DNA from: Ziziphus jujuba
Taxonomy: Eukaryota; Streptophyta; Magnoliopsida; Rosales; Rhamnaceae
Length of the DNA: 64,000 nucleotides
Assembly: GCF_031755915.1 (NCBI RefSeq)
Contig: NC_083386.1
Span: forward strand, 21,623,001 to 21,687,000
Direction of reading: 5' to 3'
In this document: positions 24,848-37,950 of the stretch, piece by piece
Numbering within the stretch: position 1 is the stretch's first letter
Layout: every line of letters begins with the position of its first letter
The notes under the pieces: generated by a model
Database searches by the model: none
What the model was told of the DNA's origin: nothing
Seen by the model: the letters and a program-made list of their open reading frames with translations, nothing else
Position numbers and translations under genes: made by a program

Positions 24848-27800
24848 ATGGCCACCTTCGGCAATGATAGTTCATCAGCCTACGGTCATCAGCATACCTC
24901 CTTGTATAAGGGTCGTCACGAGTTGATTTGCCTCCCAGAACAGGGAGTGAGATCCCGAGGCATATTCAATGGAGATAATCCTTTCGACTATGTTTGTCCT
25001 GTAGTCTTTACCCAAATCTTCCTCTATGTTTTGTTTTCCAGACTTATTTACTTGTTTCTTAGGCCACTCGGACAATCCAAATTTGTCTGCAATGTCCTGG
25101 TACGTATTAATAATATTTGCTCTTTAGATTTTCCAATTTTCTCACCAATAATTTTCCATTGCAATTTATATATTACATGCAAACACCCTGTTTTTTTCCC
25201 CTGTTCTCTCCTTTTTGCATCTTTTTTGGTGTCGATCACATTCTTCAATTTTGGGATATGCGAAGAGCAAATTGTGCTGCACAGGGGAAACCTTGACTTG
25301 GTTTGGTAAAATAAAATAAGAATAATGTCAATCGTCTATGTACATGCATGTGTAGCAGGAATTAAATTAAGAACATGGATGTGATGTGCCTCTGCATTGA
25401 AATTCTAATGTAATTGAACGTCAAATGGAATTCTGAATGAATTAGAAACTAAAGAGTGACATTATTCATGTGACAAATTTCTTTTGATTAACTGGTTTAC
25501 TAATTTTCAGGCTGGAATTATCTTAGGACCATCTGTGCTAGGACGAATAGATACATTGAGGGAGAAACTATTCCCACCAAGAGAGAGTGAATTTCTAAGC
25601 ACAGCTGCATCAATCGGTTCCATATACTCCATATTCCTAATCGCGGTGAAAATGGACATGGACATCATTGTAAGGGCCGCAAGAAATGCATGGAGGATCG
25701 GTATAACAGGCTTCGTATTACCTCTCATAGTGAGTTATGCAAGTCTTCGTCCTCTAGCTGATAAATTTCAAGAAGTCATGAAAGGGACTTTCCTTTTCTA
25801 TGTGGCCTTGTCATTGTCCTTCTCTTATTTTCCTGTCATAGCCGAATCTTTGCAGGAGCTGAACCTCGTAAATTCCGAATTAGGACATCTCGCAATGTCT
25901 TCCGCGATGCTCAACGACGTTATCCAATGGTTCTTCATAGCATTGTCGGTCATCCTTCGACAAGAAAATACCGGCCAAGCTGTTGGAGCTCTGGTGTGTT
26001 TCTTAGCATTGGTATTTCTTAGCGTACAAGTAATAAGGCCGGCAGTTGTAATGGTTATAAAGAATACACCAGAGGGAAAACCTGTGCGTGAGATTTATAT
26101 TATTACACTGCTAGTAGGTGTTTTAGTTATGGCATTTTTGTCCGACATCGTATTAGGATCAAGCATGGCTGGTCCTTTGTTTCTGGGGTTAGCCATACCA
26201 GATGGACCACCCCTCGGCGCAGCCCTTGTAGAGAAATCTGAATACATAATTTCGGAGTTTTTCATGCCGTTGTTCTTTATGCATGTTGGCTACACTGTGG
26301 AGCTTTGTTCCGTTAAGGATTGGAGATCTTTTCACAGATTTCAGTTCACTTTTAACGTGGGATGTCTTGCAAAGCTTTTTGGAACGATGCTCGCTGCGCT
26401 ATGCTGCAAAATCAAGTTCAGAAATGCTCTCTTGCTTGGCTTGATTATGAATGTCAAGGGAATACTTGAGATTATCGTTTTTCATAAATGGAAATCCATG
26501 AAGGTTAGACTGTTATTGGTTCATTTCGTTTTCTTAGGTGTCCTTTAATAACATATATTTTTATTTTATTTTATTTTTTTGGGCTTAATTTAGTGTGTAA
26601 TTTATTTGATTCAAATATTTGTTAATATTAATTAGTATCAGTTGAAGTTTATCAATTATTTAACTTTATAAAATCATGATGTAGTGCAAATGATCCGTTA
26701 GATAAGGTACATAGGTTATATTAATCATTTGTATTGCATCTTAACTTTATAAAGATGGATATGGTTAATATGAATCAGAATTGAAAACTTATTAGACCTT
26801 TCAATCAACTATAATAAAAAGAAAATAATAATAATAATAATAATAAACAGAGCATTACCAAAGAACAGCTTAATTTTCTTTACTTTAACCTTCAATATTA
26901 TCTCTAAATTGATCATCTTGTGTGTTGCAGTACATAGACGAACAAACATATACTCAACTGGTAGTTTCAACAGTGGCTATAACTTTCTTGGTAGCCCCAC
27001 TCATAAAACTTCTATCCAATCCACAATCAAGGCTCGGTCCGGTTGTCAAGCACAGAGGCCTCAGGACACTCAATTCCATTCCCCGCAACTCCGAATTCCG
27101 CGTTCTCTGCTGTGTCCACCACGAAGAAGGTGTGAACAGCATTGTCAAACTCCTCGAAGCCGCGAGCGCATCGATTTCGAGCCCAATCTGTTCATACATT
27201 ATCCACGCCGTCGAGCTCGTCGGACGTACCTCTCCCCTCCTCTTACCATTCCACAGCCACAGAAGGCAGCAATTCAGGCCCGCAATTTCCACTAAATCCG
27301 AAACGATCTTCAGAGCTTTCGAAAATTACACTAGAGTATCAAAAGGTCATGTTTCCGTCCAACCCTACACCATGATCGCTCCGTACAAGACAATGCACGA
27401 AACCCTCTGTCGTCTCTCACATGACAAGCTCATACCTCTCATCATCGTCCCTTTCCATCAGAACCAGCAATATCTAATCAGCAGAAGCGTCGCGGCTTCC
27501 ATACACCAATTCAATGTGAACTTGCAGATGTTCGCACCTTGCACCGTCGGAATTCTCGTCAACAGGAGCTTCACTTTGTCGGCGATCACCGCGAGTTTCT
27601 CGTACCGCGTCGCGGTGATCTTCAACGGAGGACCGGACGACCGGGAGGCCTTGGCTTTCGCATCACGAATGTCGGACCACGAGGATGTGTCTGTCACGGT
27701 GGTGAGGATCATCAACTTGTGGACGACGAAGAATGGCTACCAGGAAAGCGAAGATCGGAAACGGGAGAGGAAGATGGACGATGCGGCCGTGGAGGAGTTC

Positions 27801-28163
27801 AAGATGAAGAGCGTGGAGAATGAGTTTGTTGTTTGGAAAGAGGTGGAGGCCGAGGACGATGTGGAGGTGGTGAATGGGATTCGGAGTTTGCAGAGCGGTT
27901 TTGACCTCGTTATGGTCGGACGGAGACGGTGGAATAGTGCCGAGACCGTCGGAGACGATGAGATTTCTGATTTTGTCGAGAATCCGGAGCTTGGAGTGAT
28001 CGGCGACATGCTGGCTTCGGCGGATTTTTGGGGTGGAATGGTGTCGGTGTTGGTGATGCAGAGTTGTGGAGGTGTACGGGCAAAAGGGTCTACTCGGAGT
28101 AACTCTATGAAATTGTACTACGTAATGGAAAATAGAAAGGAAGTTGATTCATCTTTTGGTTGA
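24848..28163 (+). CDS. Cation/H+ antiporter, CHX family (CPA2), three exons
   Basis: Plant CHX antiporters exchange K+ or other monovalent cations for protons across endomembranes or the plasma membrane. Exons are 24848-25099, 25511-26503 and 26931-28163, all GT-AG with phase 0 junctions, giving 825 aa (the family is usually about 800). The N-terminus has the family signature IFNGDNPFDY before the first membrane segment; exon 2 starts with GIILGPSVLG. Exon 2 carries most of the 11-12 hydrophobic helices, including AMLNDVIQW, whose Asn-Asp (residues 219-220) is the ion-site pair of the family. Exon 3 finishes the membrane part and holds the long hydrophilic C-terminal domain ending in the usual ELGVIGDMLAS block. 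The conserved S-x-T-A-F-P-V-L-A-R segment reads SFSYFPVIAES here, so this belongs to a divergent CHX subgroup. I cannot assign a CHX number. Confidence 0.9.
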
Positions 28164-28439
28164 AAAAAAAAAAAAACTAATGTATTTTTGGGAGGGCACT
28201 GTGTTTAATTTTGTTTGTATGCAGTTTTCTTTCTTATATTTTTTGCAGATAAAAAATGGATGTGTAAATATCAGGAACTTTTCATGCTATAATATTTTGG
28301 GATTTTTACAAATTATTAGAAAATATAGGGAAGAAATTAAATTGTATTGATGATGATAATTGATTTCTTTTTTACAAAAATATTAGTTGCATGACCAATT
28401 TAAGTCTATACAATTCCCCGTAAAAAATAAAGAAATAAA

Positions 28440-28671
28440 GGAGAACTCATAACTGATAAAACCTGCTAAGCTACTTCATTTTATTCAATAAACACATGTA
28501 GCCTTTTATAGGCATACAACTGAAAATAACATTAAAATAGGCATAAATCAGCTTGCAAAAACAAGCTCCTTAAAGCCTAGGTAACAAAACCACGTTCTAA
28601 GAACCACAATAATCAAACTGTGAAAATTTAGGACAATCTAAACAGAAATGTAAAGCACTATTATTCAACGA
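28440..28671 (-). repeat. 3' LTR of the truncated copia element
   Basis: It starts after the polypurine tract at about 28671, reading GTTGAATAATAG on the minus strand. It has a TATAAAAGG promoter-like box (about 28503-28511) and an AATAAA polyadenylation signal (about 28485-28490). The outer end near 28440 is approximate. Confidence 0.6.
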
Positions 28672-29765
28672 TCCCTCCCTTAAATTGAAAGCTTTTAGAC
28701 ATCAGTTTAATTGTACAAGTCTTTCACTTCAAGTAAGATCCTTCAAAGTGCAAATACCCAACAACCTCCATAGATTTTGGAAGGGAAGAAGTCTGAGAGG
28801 TTTAGTAAATATATCAGCCAGCTACTCTTTGACTTCTGCAATACTTCAGTTCAATTGTCCATCATTGTAGATATCTTATCATTATGCTTGCTTCTTCGTT
28901 GTAGCACCAGATTTTTAGAGAGTTTGATGGCTGAGCTGCTGTCATAAAAAATTATAATAGCTTCCATCCGCTTGAAATGAAGCTTTTCTAGAATATTCCT
29001 CAGCCAGATAGCTTCACAAGCACAAGCTGTTGCACCAACCAATTCTGCTTCAGCACTTGTTAAAGTAACAATTGGTTGCTTCTTAAATGATCGCGAAACA
29101 ACCCATGTGCCAAGCATAAAAACATAATCCTTTGTGCTCCTTCTATCATCTTGATCTTCTGCATAATCACTGTTATTAAATCCAATTAAATCTGACTTTT
29201 TACCGTTCTTGTAGAATAGCCAAAAATCTTTTGTCCCTTGCACATAACGAAAGATTCTCTTGGCAGCTAAAAGATGCAGCATTGTTGGTTTCTCCATATA
29301 TCTGCAAATTAAACTCACAGAGTGCATTATGTCTGGTCTTATTGCAGTTAAATACATCAAAATACCCACTATTTGCTTAAAGAATGTACTGTCCACCTTA
29401 GTTCTTCCATGATTCTTGTTTAGCTTCAAGCCAAACTCAGTTGGGGTACTTATAGGATTACAATCCTTCATTTGAAACCTGTTTAAAATTTCTCATATAT
29501 ACTTCTTTTGAGAAATAAAAATTCCACTGGCAAACTGCACTTTTATCCTAAGAAAATAATGCATCATACCAAGATCAGACATTTCAAATTCAATCATCAT
29601 AAACTTCTTAAATTTTTCAAACATGGCACCATCATTTCCTGTAAATATAAGATCATCTACATATAAGCAGACGATGAACATTTTCCTTCTATCTTCAATC
29701 TTAACAAAAAAATGTATGTTCATATGGACATTTTTGGAAACCTTCTTTCAAAAGATGAGCCTCAG
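28440..29765 (-). mobile_element. 5'-truncated Ty1/copia retrotransposon (RT end, RNase H, PPT, 3' LTR)
   Basis: In minus-strand order: the end of reverse transcriptase with FQKCPYEHT and the catalytic YVDDLIFTG, then a stop (TGA near 29491), then the RNase H region (SAEAELVGA, SSSAIKLSKN) and a tail resembling the copia ADIFTKPL C-terminus. A polypurine tract AAGGGAGGG (about 28675-28683) is followed by an LTR of roughly 230 bp with TATAAAAGG and AATAAA. The upstream pol and gag parts are missing beyond about 29765. At least two stops interrupt the frame, so it is dead. It lies about 280 bp past the CHX stop in the opposite orientation. Confidence 0.85.
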
Positions 29766-31159
29766 TATGACCAAGGAAGAAAAAATCGTCGAGAACTTCG
29801 AAATTTTGCCGACAATATCGAATTTCGGCTATCGGTGACACCGACAGAGCGGGCAAGAAATATCTGTCTGCGGTGCTGGAGAAATGTCGTCGTTGTCGCA
29901 AAATATCATCGATATCGTCTGAAATCGGTAGAAATCCCATATTTTCAATGGATAATTATGAAACCCGGTGGAGATGTCGGTTGTTGGTGGATAATTTTTT
30001 TATGGGTTCTGCACTTCTGCTGTCTGAAAGTTTTAATTGTAATTATATTCTTTTAATTTTGTGTGTTGCGTGTGATATTTGGTGGGCATGGGAGTTTAGG
30101 AAGTCGGCTTCAACTATAACCACCACCACAGCACCAACAATCACCACCATGACACCACAACCGCAGCACCACCACCACCACCACCACTCCCAAACTCATG
30201 ATTGCTTTGAGTCTTTGATCCAAAACTCCTGATTGGGTGACAACTGTGCTTCATCAATGTTTCAATTAACCTGTGACTTGGTTTTCGTGTACCCCTTCTT
30301 TCAGCCCCACTTGATTTCTTTCTGCTGTGGTTAGGTATGGTGTTATTAGCGTAGCGATCTTCCCAATCTAATAAAAGAACAAAAAGTTCAAAAAAAATAA
30401 CTAGTATTCAAATTTATCAATAAACTAATAGTAAATCGTTAAAAAAAAAAAAAAAAAACTTTAAGAAATAAAAAGCACAATTAAACATATATATATATTT
30501 TGGACCCGTATATCTAACAGCCCAATAAATTGGGTCATATGGGCTCGAGATTGAATTGACCCATTAGACTTTCTATTTCGGGTTTTATTGTGTGGAAACT
30601 TCAATAAGTTGGACTAAACATCCTTGTTATTGGTCTGTTGGAAAAGGTGGCAACTTTGGTGTTTTAAGTTGCATATTTTTAAAAAATAAAAAAAAAAATT
30701 GCATAATTATAATACCATCATAAAGGGGAAAAAAAGTTGCATATTTTAATACAAAAGTGAAATTAATATTTCGAAAAGAATACTAAACCAGTTTTTATTA
30801 GTTTCAGACTTTACGAAAATGGGTTATTATTTTTAATATGGTTAGAAATATTGCATTGCAATTATAAACGCAAGTTAGTTGAGGCCTAACTTAAATACAA
30901 GTTGGTATTGATGATTTATTATAAATTATATTTGAAAATTTTATATATTTTAATATTATTTATTAAATTTTTTATATTTTAATGCTAACAAATACTGTAT
31001 CTCATATATAAAAATTTATATTTTAAATTAAATATTTACAGTTTCAGTAATTTTATCAATATTTCCGTCGATATTAATATTTTTATTGATATTTTTATAA
31101 AATCATATCCTCAATATTTTTGTCGATATTATTATTTTCACCCATGTGTATGACTATAT
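29766..31159. other. Unassigned repeat-like region
   Basis: 29780-29950 is rich in 'cgaaat', 'cgatat' and 'tatcg' motifs, and 31030-31135 again has 'gtcgatatt' motifs. 30115-30187 is a CAC/ACC-rich low-complexity tract. No coding family is recognised. Confidence 0.45.
30115..30187. repeat. (ACC/CAC)n low-complexity tract
   Basis: Imperfect trinucleotide array of ACC/CAC on the plus strand. It is not in a credible gene. Confidence 0.75.
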
Positions 31160-32140
31160 CTAGCTTGTGAGGCTTGTTTTAGTTCGTAAAAAGCCTTTTT
31201 TAATGTATACAATTTATGTTCATCTCCAATCTTAATATAACTAGGAGGTTAATCAACAAATACTGGTTCTTCAAAGTTTCATGCAAAAATGCACTTTCTA
31301 TGTAGTTTCCAGTGGGATAAAAAATGTTGATGAAGAAAAAGAGTATGGTTAATGTTTTTTCTCTCTCCCTAATTTTAGCACTTTCTATGCATGTGAATGT
31401 TAAGTTGCCACATTAAAATCTTGTCAGAGAAAATCCTACAGACAAAACCATGACAAGGAAAAAGGGTACAATTAATATAATACTTCTGGTATGTTTAAAT
31501 GATAAATTGCCTTATTAAAAACCTTATAAGAAAAATCTAGTAGGAAAAAATCATGACGAATGAAAAAAAGTACAATTTATGCATATATTATACTGATGTA
31601 GCATTGATGATTCTTATTCATAATAAACTGCTCATCATACTGCCTCATTTAAACTTTACAGGAAAATCTAATAGAACAAAACCTTCGTAAAGGCCAAAAA
31701 CTACAGTATGCATATCATTGATCTACATACTCCCTTTAATGTTGACATAAATATAAGTACTATATATAGTCTTTAAGTTGACACATTTCAAATAAATATT
31801 TAACGCTATTTCAACATAAGCAATGCGATTATCATTATATTCATGCAGTACTATCATAAACTTGTATACCAAAAAGTCCTTCATGTGAGTTTTCCTTCTA
31901 AGAAACTCTATCTTTTTCTACAAAAACTTTAACACATTTCATGTATCATAATCTCATTTATAGTTGTAATACCAAATTATCATCCAGTGACTTTCATTCA
32001 AGTGTGTTTGAATATTTACAACTAATAAAATTAATAACTAACAAATTATACAATTTAATAACTTTCAAAAATTTTAGATCTTTATTCTAGTTTCGGATTT
32101 TTCCTTGGTGCAAAAACTGCCTCATTAAACTCTTCAGAAG
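31160..32140 (+). mobile_element. Degenerate copia-associated repeat array
   Basis: Diverged copies of a module recur near 31300, 31410, 31510, 31640 and 32115, each with blocks like 'tgcc(t/a)cattaaaa', 'aggaaaa(a)tc' and 'gacaaaaccatgac(a/g)a'. This module type is familiar from plant copia-like elements; the identification is from pattern memory only and no coding sequence survives. Confidence 0.4.
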
Positions 32141-32778
32141 TTTTAATATGCTACAGTGAAAGCAATAACAATAAATACATATAATCGAATTATTTTGTTA
32201 ATATATCACATTATATTTAGAGTACTCATTAAGATAATTATAACTTATTTATCTAATTCATATAGTGCTTTATTTAAATTGCTTCAAACAATTGCACAAT
32301 CCAACAGGGATTATCAAAATCTCAAAATTCAATATACAATATTTAATAATATCATATGCATATAAATGCAATTCAAATATTTTTAAAATTATTAAACTCA
32401 TAAAATATTGAAATATAATTGCATTTACAATATGTTAGTATATTTCTTCATTGCAAATCTCTTTGGGGAACTTTGTATCATAAGTTAGGCTTTATATATA
32501 ATAAACATATCCAATCATCAATATACATGTTATGATATAATATTTGAGGTTTTCAACAAATAAAAACAATTAATTTATATTTAGTTTTCATCAATTTCTA
32601 AATTGGCCAACAATTTGCAGATAAAATCTACAATGTTATATAGTTTTGAGATCATAATTATTTTTAATGATTTTATAAAATTGTTTTGAATAAACTGTCG
32701 ACAATTATTCTCATGATCTCAAAATATTAAACTATTATCTTTAGGAGAACCTCTTTTAGAATATTTCTCTACATACGC

Positions 32779-33108
32779 CACTTTTGATGCTTTTTAAAAT
32801 ATTTCATGGATTATTAGATGTATATCTCTCTTTCCGTTTGCAAAATCAACTTCCTATTCAAGGAATTTAAATTTTAAATTTGTTAATTATTAATGCTCCA
32901 AGCATTCTATATAAATAATTAACTATTTTATTTAACAAATTGTCACTTTTGAGGCTTTTTAAAATATTCCATGGATTATTAAATGTGCATCTCTATTTCC
33001 ATTTGCAAAATCAACATCCTATTCAAGGAATTTAAACTTTAAATTTTATAATTATTCATGGTCCAAGCATTCTATATAAATAATCAACTATTTTATTTAA
33101 CAAATTGT
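32779..33108. repeat. 165-bp tandem duplication
   Basis: Copy 1 is 32779-32943 and copy 2 is 32944-33108. Both run 'cacttttga', 'ctttttaaaatatt', 'catggattatta', 'caaaatcaac', 'attcaaggaattt', 'ccaagcattctatataaata', 'ttatttaacaaattgt' with few mismatches. Confidence 0.9.
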
Positions 33109-33490
33109 CCAACTGCCAAGTAACAAATAAGTATGTTTCAGACATAATTTTGCTATAAACAGTATATTCAAATACATGATTTTTGCATGAATAATAGATC
33201 ATATATTGATCAATTTTCATTTATGGTAATATACCACATGCAGATTTTTAGGATCTAGTGATATAAATTATTTGATACCACATTATATATATTTGCGCTT
33301 TTAGAATTTTAATTGCCTAAATAAAAAGTAGGCCAAAATGCTGCTTAAATAAAAAGTTGGCAAAAATGTACTTTAATACCTTCTATTTTCACTTATTTCA
33401 CTGAAGGGGCCATTAAATTTTTTTTGACATTTAATACCCTCTATTTTACAATCTAACACTTTAGTCAAATTCTGTTAATATTTAGCATAA

Positions 33491-36123
33491 TGTCAGGACC
33501 TATTTAAGATTTTTTATCGGAACCCTAGACAAGTCCTGATCCCAGGGAAATCCTATCGGACCCTCCAATGGAAAATCCGACAGAACCTCCCCTAAGGGTT
33601 GGGCTTACTACAATTTTTCTGCACTAAAAATACACTTCTATATACACCCCTTATTCCTCTCACCTTACTACAATATATTTCCACAGATTTGCAGCACTCC
33701 AAGTAAATGACAGGGAATCAATATATGATTCAATAAATATGTGTCCAATCAGTATACAGAGTATTATATAAATAATTATAAAATTAATACAATGACAGAT
33801 GAAGCAATACAAGATGGAGAGGAAAAAGGGAAAAATGCTTCTTGAACTTTCGGCAATGAACTGAGACGTCAGGCTTGCCTTAGACGATCAACGTCTCCTA
33901 ACCTGGGCTTAGGGAAATGGAATTTAAAAACATGAGATGCTAATCATCTCAATGAATGACCCTATCTATATACACAATTATGGTAATCATAACAATCATA
34001 GTATACTTGATTAGTTAAGAATAATCAATGAATAAATAAATGATAATTAATTGAAAATAATATTTTCCCCCAAAACTCTCACCATTTATTCCGTTGAAAA
34101 AGTTCTCTTTTTTAAAACATTTTACAAAACCCGCTATTTGTATGCCCCGAAAACCAAGGAAAACAATTAGTCAATAATTTTCCAATAAAACACGAAAATT
34201 CAAGGATCCAAAATTTATAATGAAACAAATAGAAATAAAAATAACTTGTAACAATTACTAAATAATTAATGCATGTCATGATAATTAATACCGAAATATT
34301 AATAAAACTCACATTAAAACAATTCATAGAATAATTAAGTAATTAAAATAAATCAATTTATTGAACAATTAAGCAGAGGAAAAATTAAATCAAATTAAAA
34401 CCTCTATTTAAAATAAATGGTAAGAACATAATAAGATCTCTTTAAAATCATCAAATCAATATAAATAGTAACATCAAGATAAAATACATTGTTAAAACAT
34501 TAATATAAATAGGTAATTAAAAACATAATAAAATTCCATAAAATTTGTATTAAAATCTCCAATTGAAATAAATAATAAAAATAATATTAAATACATTCTA
34601 ATTTAAATATAATTTCAAAATATTTATTTTGAAAATCATGTTTCGAAAACCACTTGATACACCCACTATATACCAGTGGCGCCAACAGTCCCCAACATCC
34701 CGAGCACAGCCAGACAGGAGGTTAAAGAGAGAAACCGACATACGGTCGCGTGGCTTCCTACCGCGCCGCTGCTAATAGGCGTCCCGGCCATGGAGAGGTG
34801 GCCTACACTCATCCGATGGCAACCACAGGACAACCCCATAATCACCTGTGCGTTACTCACACCTACCTGAGCACTCATTACATCCATTTGTGTGCTAATC
34901 ATATCCATGTATAAAGAATACCAGTACGTGTATGGTGTATCTAAAAATCATAAAATCAATATATTTATTTTCAAATGTCAAAATCTCATAAATACCATCT
35001 TGTTTATTCCATCCAATTAAACCCGTAAGTCTTCTACAATTCCTTTATAAATCATCGTCATAAATCCATCGCACAATTTCCATCAATTTCAAATCCATCA
35101 ACTTTCAAATGTATCAATTTTCCAATCCACAATATTCAAATGCGTAAGCATAATTTTTAAAATAATATCCTTAAATTCTTAAAATTCAAGATTGGCATAA
35201 TTTCATTAAAATCGCATAAAATTTCCAAAATTCATAAATCCATATAAATGCATTTTTATTAATCAAATTAAACTCACAAATAAATTCCACAATAAATCAA
35301 TTAATATTAAAATCACAATTCTTTTAAATATCAAATTTCCATAAAATCTAAATTTCCATAATTTGTCAAAAATCATATATGATTAATTACATTTCAATTT
35401 ATTCAAATTGTGCCATCAAAATTTCAAATATAATTTTGCTAAATATTTAACACATAAATATTATATCCAAACATTTAATTATCACAAAATAAATATAATT
35501 TAACACCCGAAATAATTTTGAAGGTGGATCACTCACCTCGAGCATGCAATTAACCCAAGATCCTCCATGGGATCAATTCTACGACGCATATGCTTCTAGA
35601 ACAACAATATTACACAACTCAAATAAATTAATATTTTATTCGGATAAATAATATCCGATACCCAGGGGAACTAACGCAAATGGTATCTAAAATTCACAAA
35701 TAAGATGTCTATGGAAAGCTAAGGAGACGAGGATCACATTACCAGCCTCCATTGACTCCAATTCCGCCGGTGGTGGTCAGAATTTTCCCGGGAAGTACCG
35801 GCCGAACTTTACCTCCTCATAACTCGCTAATCACTTCGCATTTAAACAATTGGAGACCATATTTGAACTCAGAAGACCCAAAATAGGGGAAAAGGGGTGA
35901 AAAATTGGACTGAGCTGGCCGAAAACGACGAAAATCGCCGAAAAACTCAAATCCACCGCCGCTGACTTCATTGACCCGATCTAGGCCCGTCCGGCAGCGT
36001 TTGGCTGGGAAAATTGGAGGTTGGCGTTGCCGGAGAATAGGCTTCCTGGCCGGAGCGTATTGCCATCCAGCCACTGAAATCCGACCAAAACGATCGGTCA
36101 AAGAGAGAGGGGGAGAGAGTCAA

Positions 36124-36188
<65 letters not shown>

Positions 36189-36897
36189 CTGTGTGTGTTT
36201 TGCTGGTGCTTGACAGGCTCGGGGAAGAAGGAGAAGGAAAAAAAAGGAAAAGAAAAGAAAAGAAAAGTATTTTCCCACGTGGGGAAAAGGAAGAAAAGAA
36301 AAAAGACAAAAACAAAAAAAATAAATAAATAAATATTAAAATTATAAAATAATAATATATAAAATAAAGACAAAATAATATAATATAGTATTTTGTTATT
36401 GCTGATATGTGTCACTTCTAAAATATTACGCATAGTGTATCCCACTTGGTGACATGTGGCATAACTATTCATATTTTTAAAAATAATATTAAAATAATAC
36501 TGTATTTGAAAAATTTTGCAGGTTCATAACTTTTCAACAAAATGTCCAAATCAGGTGTACCGCTAGTCTACGGACTCGTATTGACGAATACTTCACAACC
36601 ATGCATGAGTCAAAACTCAACTTTGTATGAACAAAAAGTCAACTCCGGCACCCCTTGGACAGTTTGGACCTCAAATTATTTTTCTCATAACTTTCAAAGC
36701 ATAGCTCCGTTTTCGACGTGCTACTAGTCTATGAACTCGTGCCAACATGTACTTCGTAACGGGATCTCGGTCAATGTGAAATTCCATCAGGAGCAAAAAG
36801 TCAACATTTGATCCCTTATAGGTCAACGATGGTCAAACTCGGTCAACCTTGGTCAAATTTTAGAAATTTTCGATGTACTTGGGGACGGGGTGTTACA
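33491..36897 (-). mobile_element. Solo LTR of a Ty3/gypsy element, about 3.4 kb
   Basis: On the minus strand the element begins TGTAACACCCCGTCCCC at 36897, a start typical of long gypsy (Tekay/Del-type) LTRs, and ends GGTCCTGACA at 33491, giving the canonical TG...CA ends. The left flank reads 'ataa' (33487-33490) and the right flank 'ataat' (36898-36902), consistent with a short target-site duplication. Inside I see no polymerase genes, primer binding site or second copy of the start sequence. It looks like a single LTR left by recombination rather than a full element. It contains a (GA)n tract. The minus-strand open frames here are not recognisable proteins. Confidence 0.7.
36125..36183. 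repeat. (GA)n microsatellite inside the solo LTR
   Basis: About 59 bp of uninterrupted AG, the longest dinucleotide tract of this kind in the window. Confidence 0.95.
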
Positions 36898-37538
36898 ATA
36901 ATCTATGAAAATGGGTTAGGTGCAACTCATGTGACCCCAAAAAATTCATTTTTCATTTTTCTTTTCAATTTTTATGGAATTAATTTAGAAGAAAATAAAT
37001 GACTTGTCTTCCTCCTCCATCATAGTTGAGGTCAATCTGATTTTCAACTTCACGGGTTGCGGACTTGGTTGCATGAACCGTTGGTTTCTCATCTGTTTAA
37101 TGGCCATCTCCAATGAGTCCAACGTTGTTTTCTTCATCTCATTGATGGTTTTGTATCATCCATTTGTGTTATCTCGTCGAAGAAGTAATATCCAAATGCA
37201 AAAAGCATCAGCCATTGGGTTTTCAAGGTTTCATATGAAATTTTATGGTCTCAAATCAAATTGAATGCTCAAACTCATTCCATTCCACCCAAAAATATTC
37301 TAACAATGCTCATGTATCAATTTCATCCAAAAAAAGTTTCTAAAACCTTTGTACAGATCGGTTCCTTTTGTACCTTCTATAATTTTGTATTGTTTGAAGG
37401 AAGCAATGGTGGAGGCAAAGGAAGCAGCGAATTCTATGTTAAAAAGTAAAATAATAATAATAATAATTTGTAATTGGAAAAGTCAACAATTGGCTAATTG
37501 GCTAAGGATGTGGTGGTGTTTCCTTAAACTTGAAGGAT
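36898..37538. other. Unassigned stretch between two retroelements
   Basis: It lies between the solo LTR and the 5' LTR of the copia element. Short open frames are present but match nothing I know. Confidence 0.4.
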
Positions 37539-37906
37539 TGTTGACACCTATATTACAATTAATGAAATGATGTCTAAGTGGTTTACTTAAAAGCATATAA
37601 AGTTGACATGTGTAAAAGTTTATGTAAAACATGGGCTTATGCTTGTTATTTCATTTGAGTAAGCATGGCAGTTGTAATCATTTTTCACCGCCTCTTTAAG
37701 CCTTATATATAGGCTTGTATCCAACTTGTTTTGCATTATTAGAAAAAGCAAAAATTAACGTGCATTGGTTTTTTTTTTTGGGGCTTTTCTCTTCCTTTCA
37801 TAGTCTCAGCCCACTCCTTTTTCTTTTACCAAACAATCATTTTTTAACCTCCTTTATTATTTTCAAGCCTCCATTTTTAAATACCTTTTTCATATATTAT
37901 CCAACA
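37539..37906 (+). repeat. 5' LTR of a Ty1/copia element
   Basis: 368 bp bounded by TGTTGACACC and TTATCCAACA, so the ends form the inverted pair TGTTG/CAACA. It contains a TATATATAGG box near 37706-37715. A primer binding site follows immediately. No matching 3' LTR was seen downstream. Confidence 0.8.
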
Positions 37907-37910
37907 AATT

Positions 37911-37923
37911 TGGTATCAGAGCC
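37911..37923 (+). other. Primer binding site (initiator tRNA-Met)
   Basis: TGGTATCAGAGCC, complementary to the 3' end of initiator tRNA-Met, 4 bp after the LTR end. This is the classical plant copia arrangement. Confidence 0.85.
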
Positions 37924-37950
37924 TAGTTCTTGCTCCTCTATAAAGTATCT

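Noticed and set aside
32779..33108. CRISPR-like array
   Set aside because: Only two long diverged copies without spacers in a plant nuclear sequence; this is a simple tandem duplication.
34666..34908. Minus-strand frame inside the solo LTR
   Set aside because: It lies in a conserved non-coding LTR block and matches no protein family.
35968..36472. Long Ser/Leu-rich frames over the GA tract
   Set aside because: They are produced by translating the (GA)n microsatellite and A/G-rich flank in the LTR.
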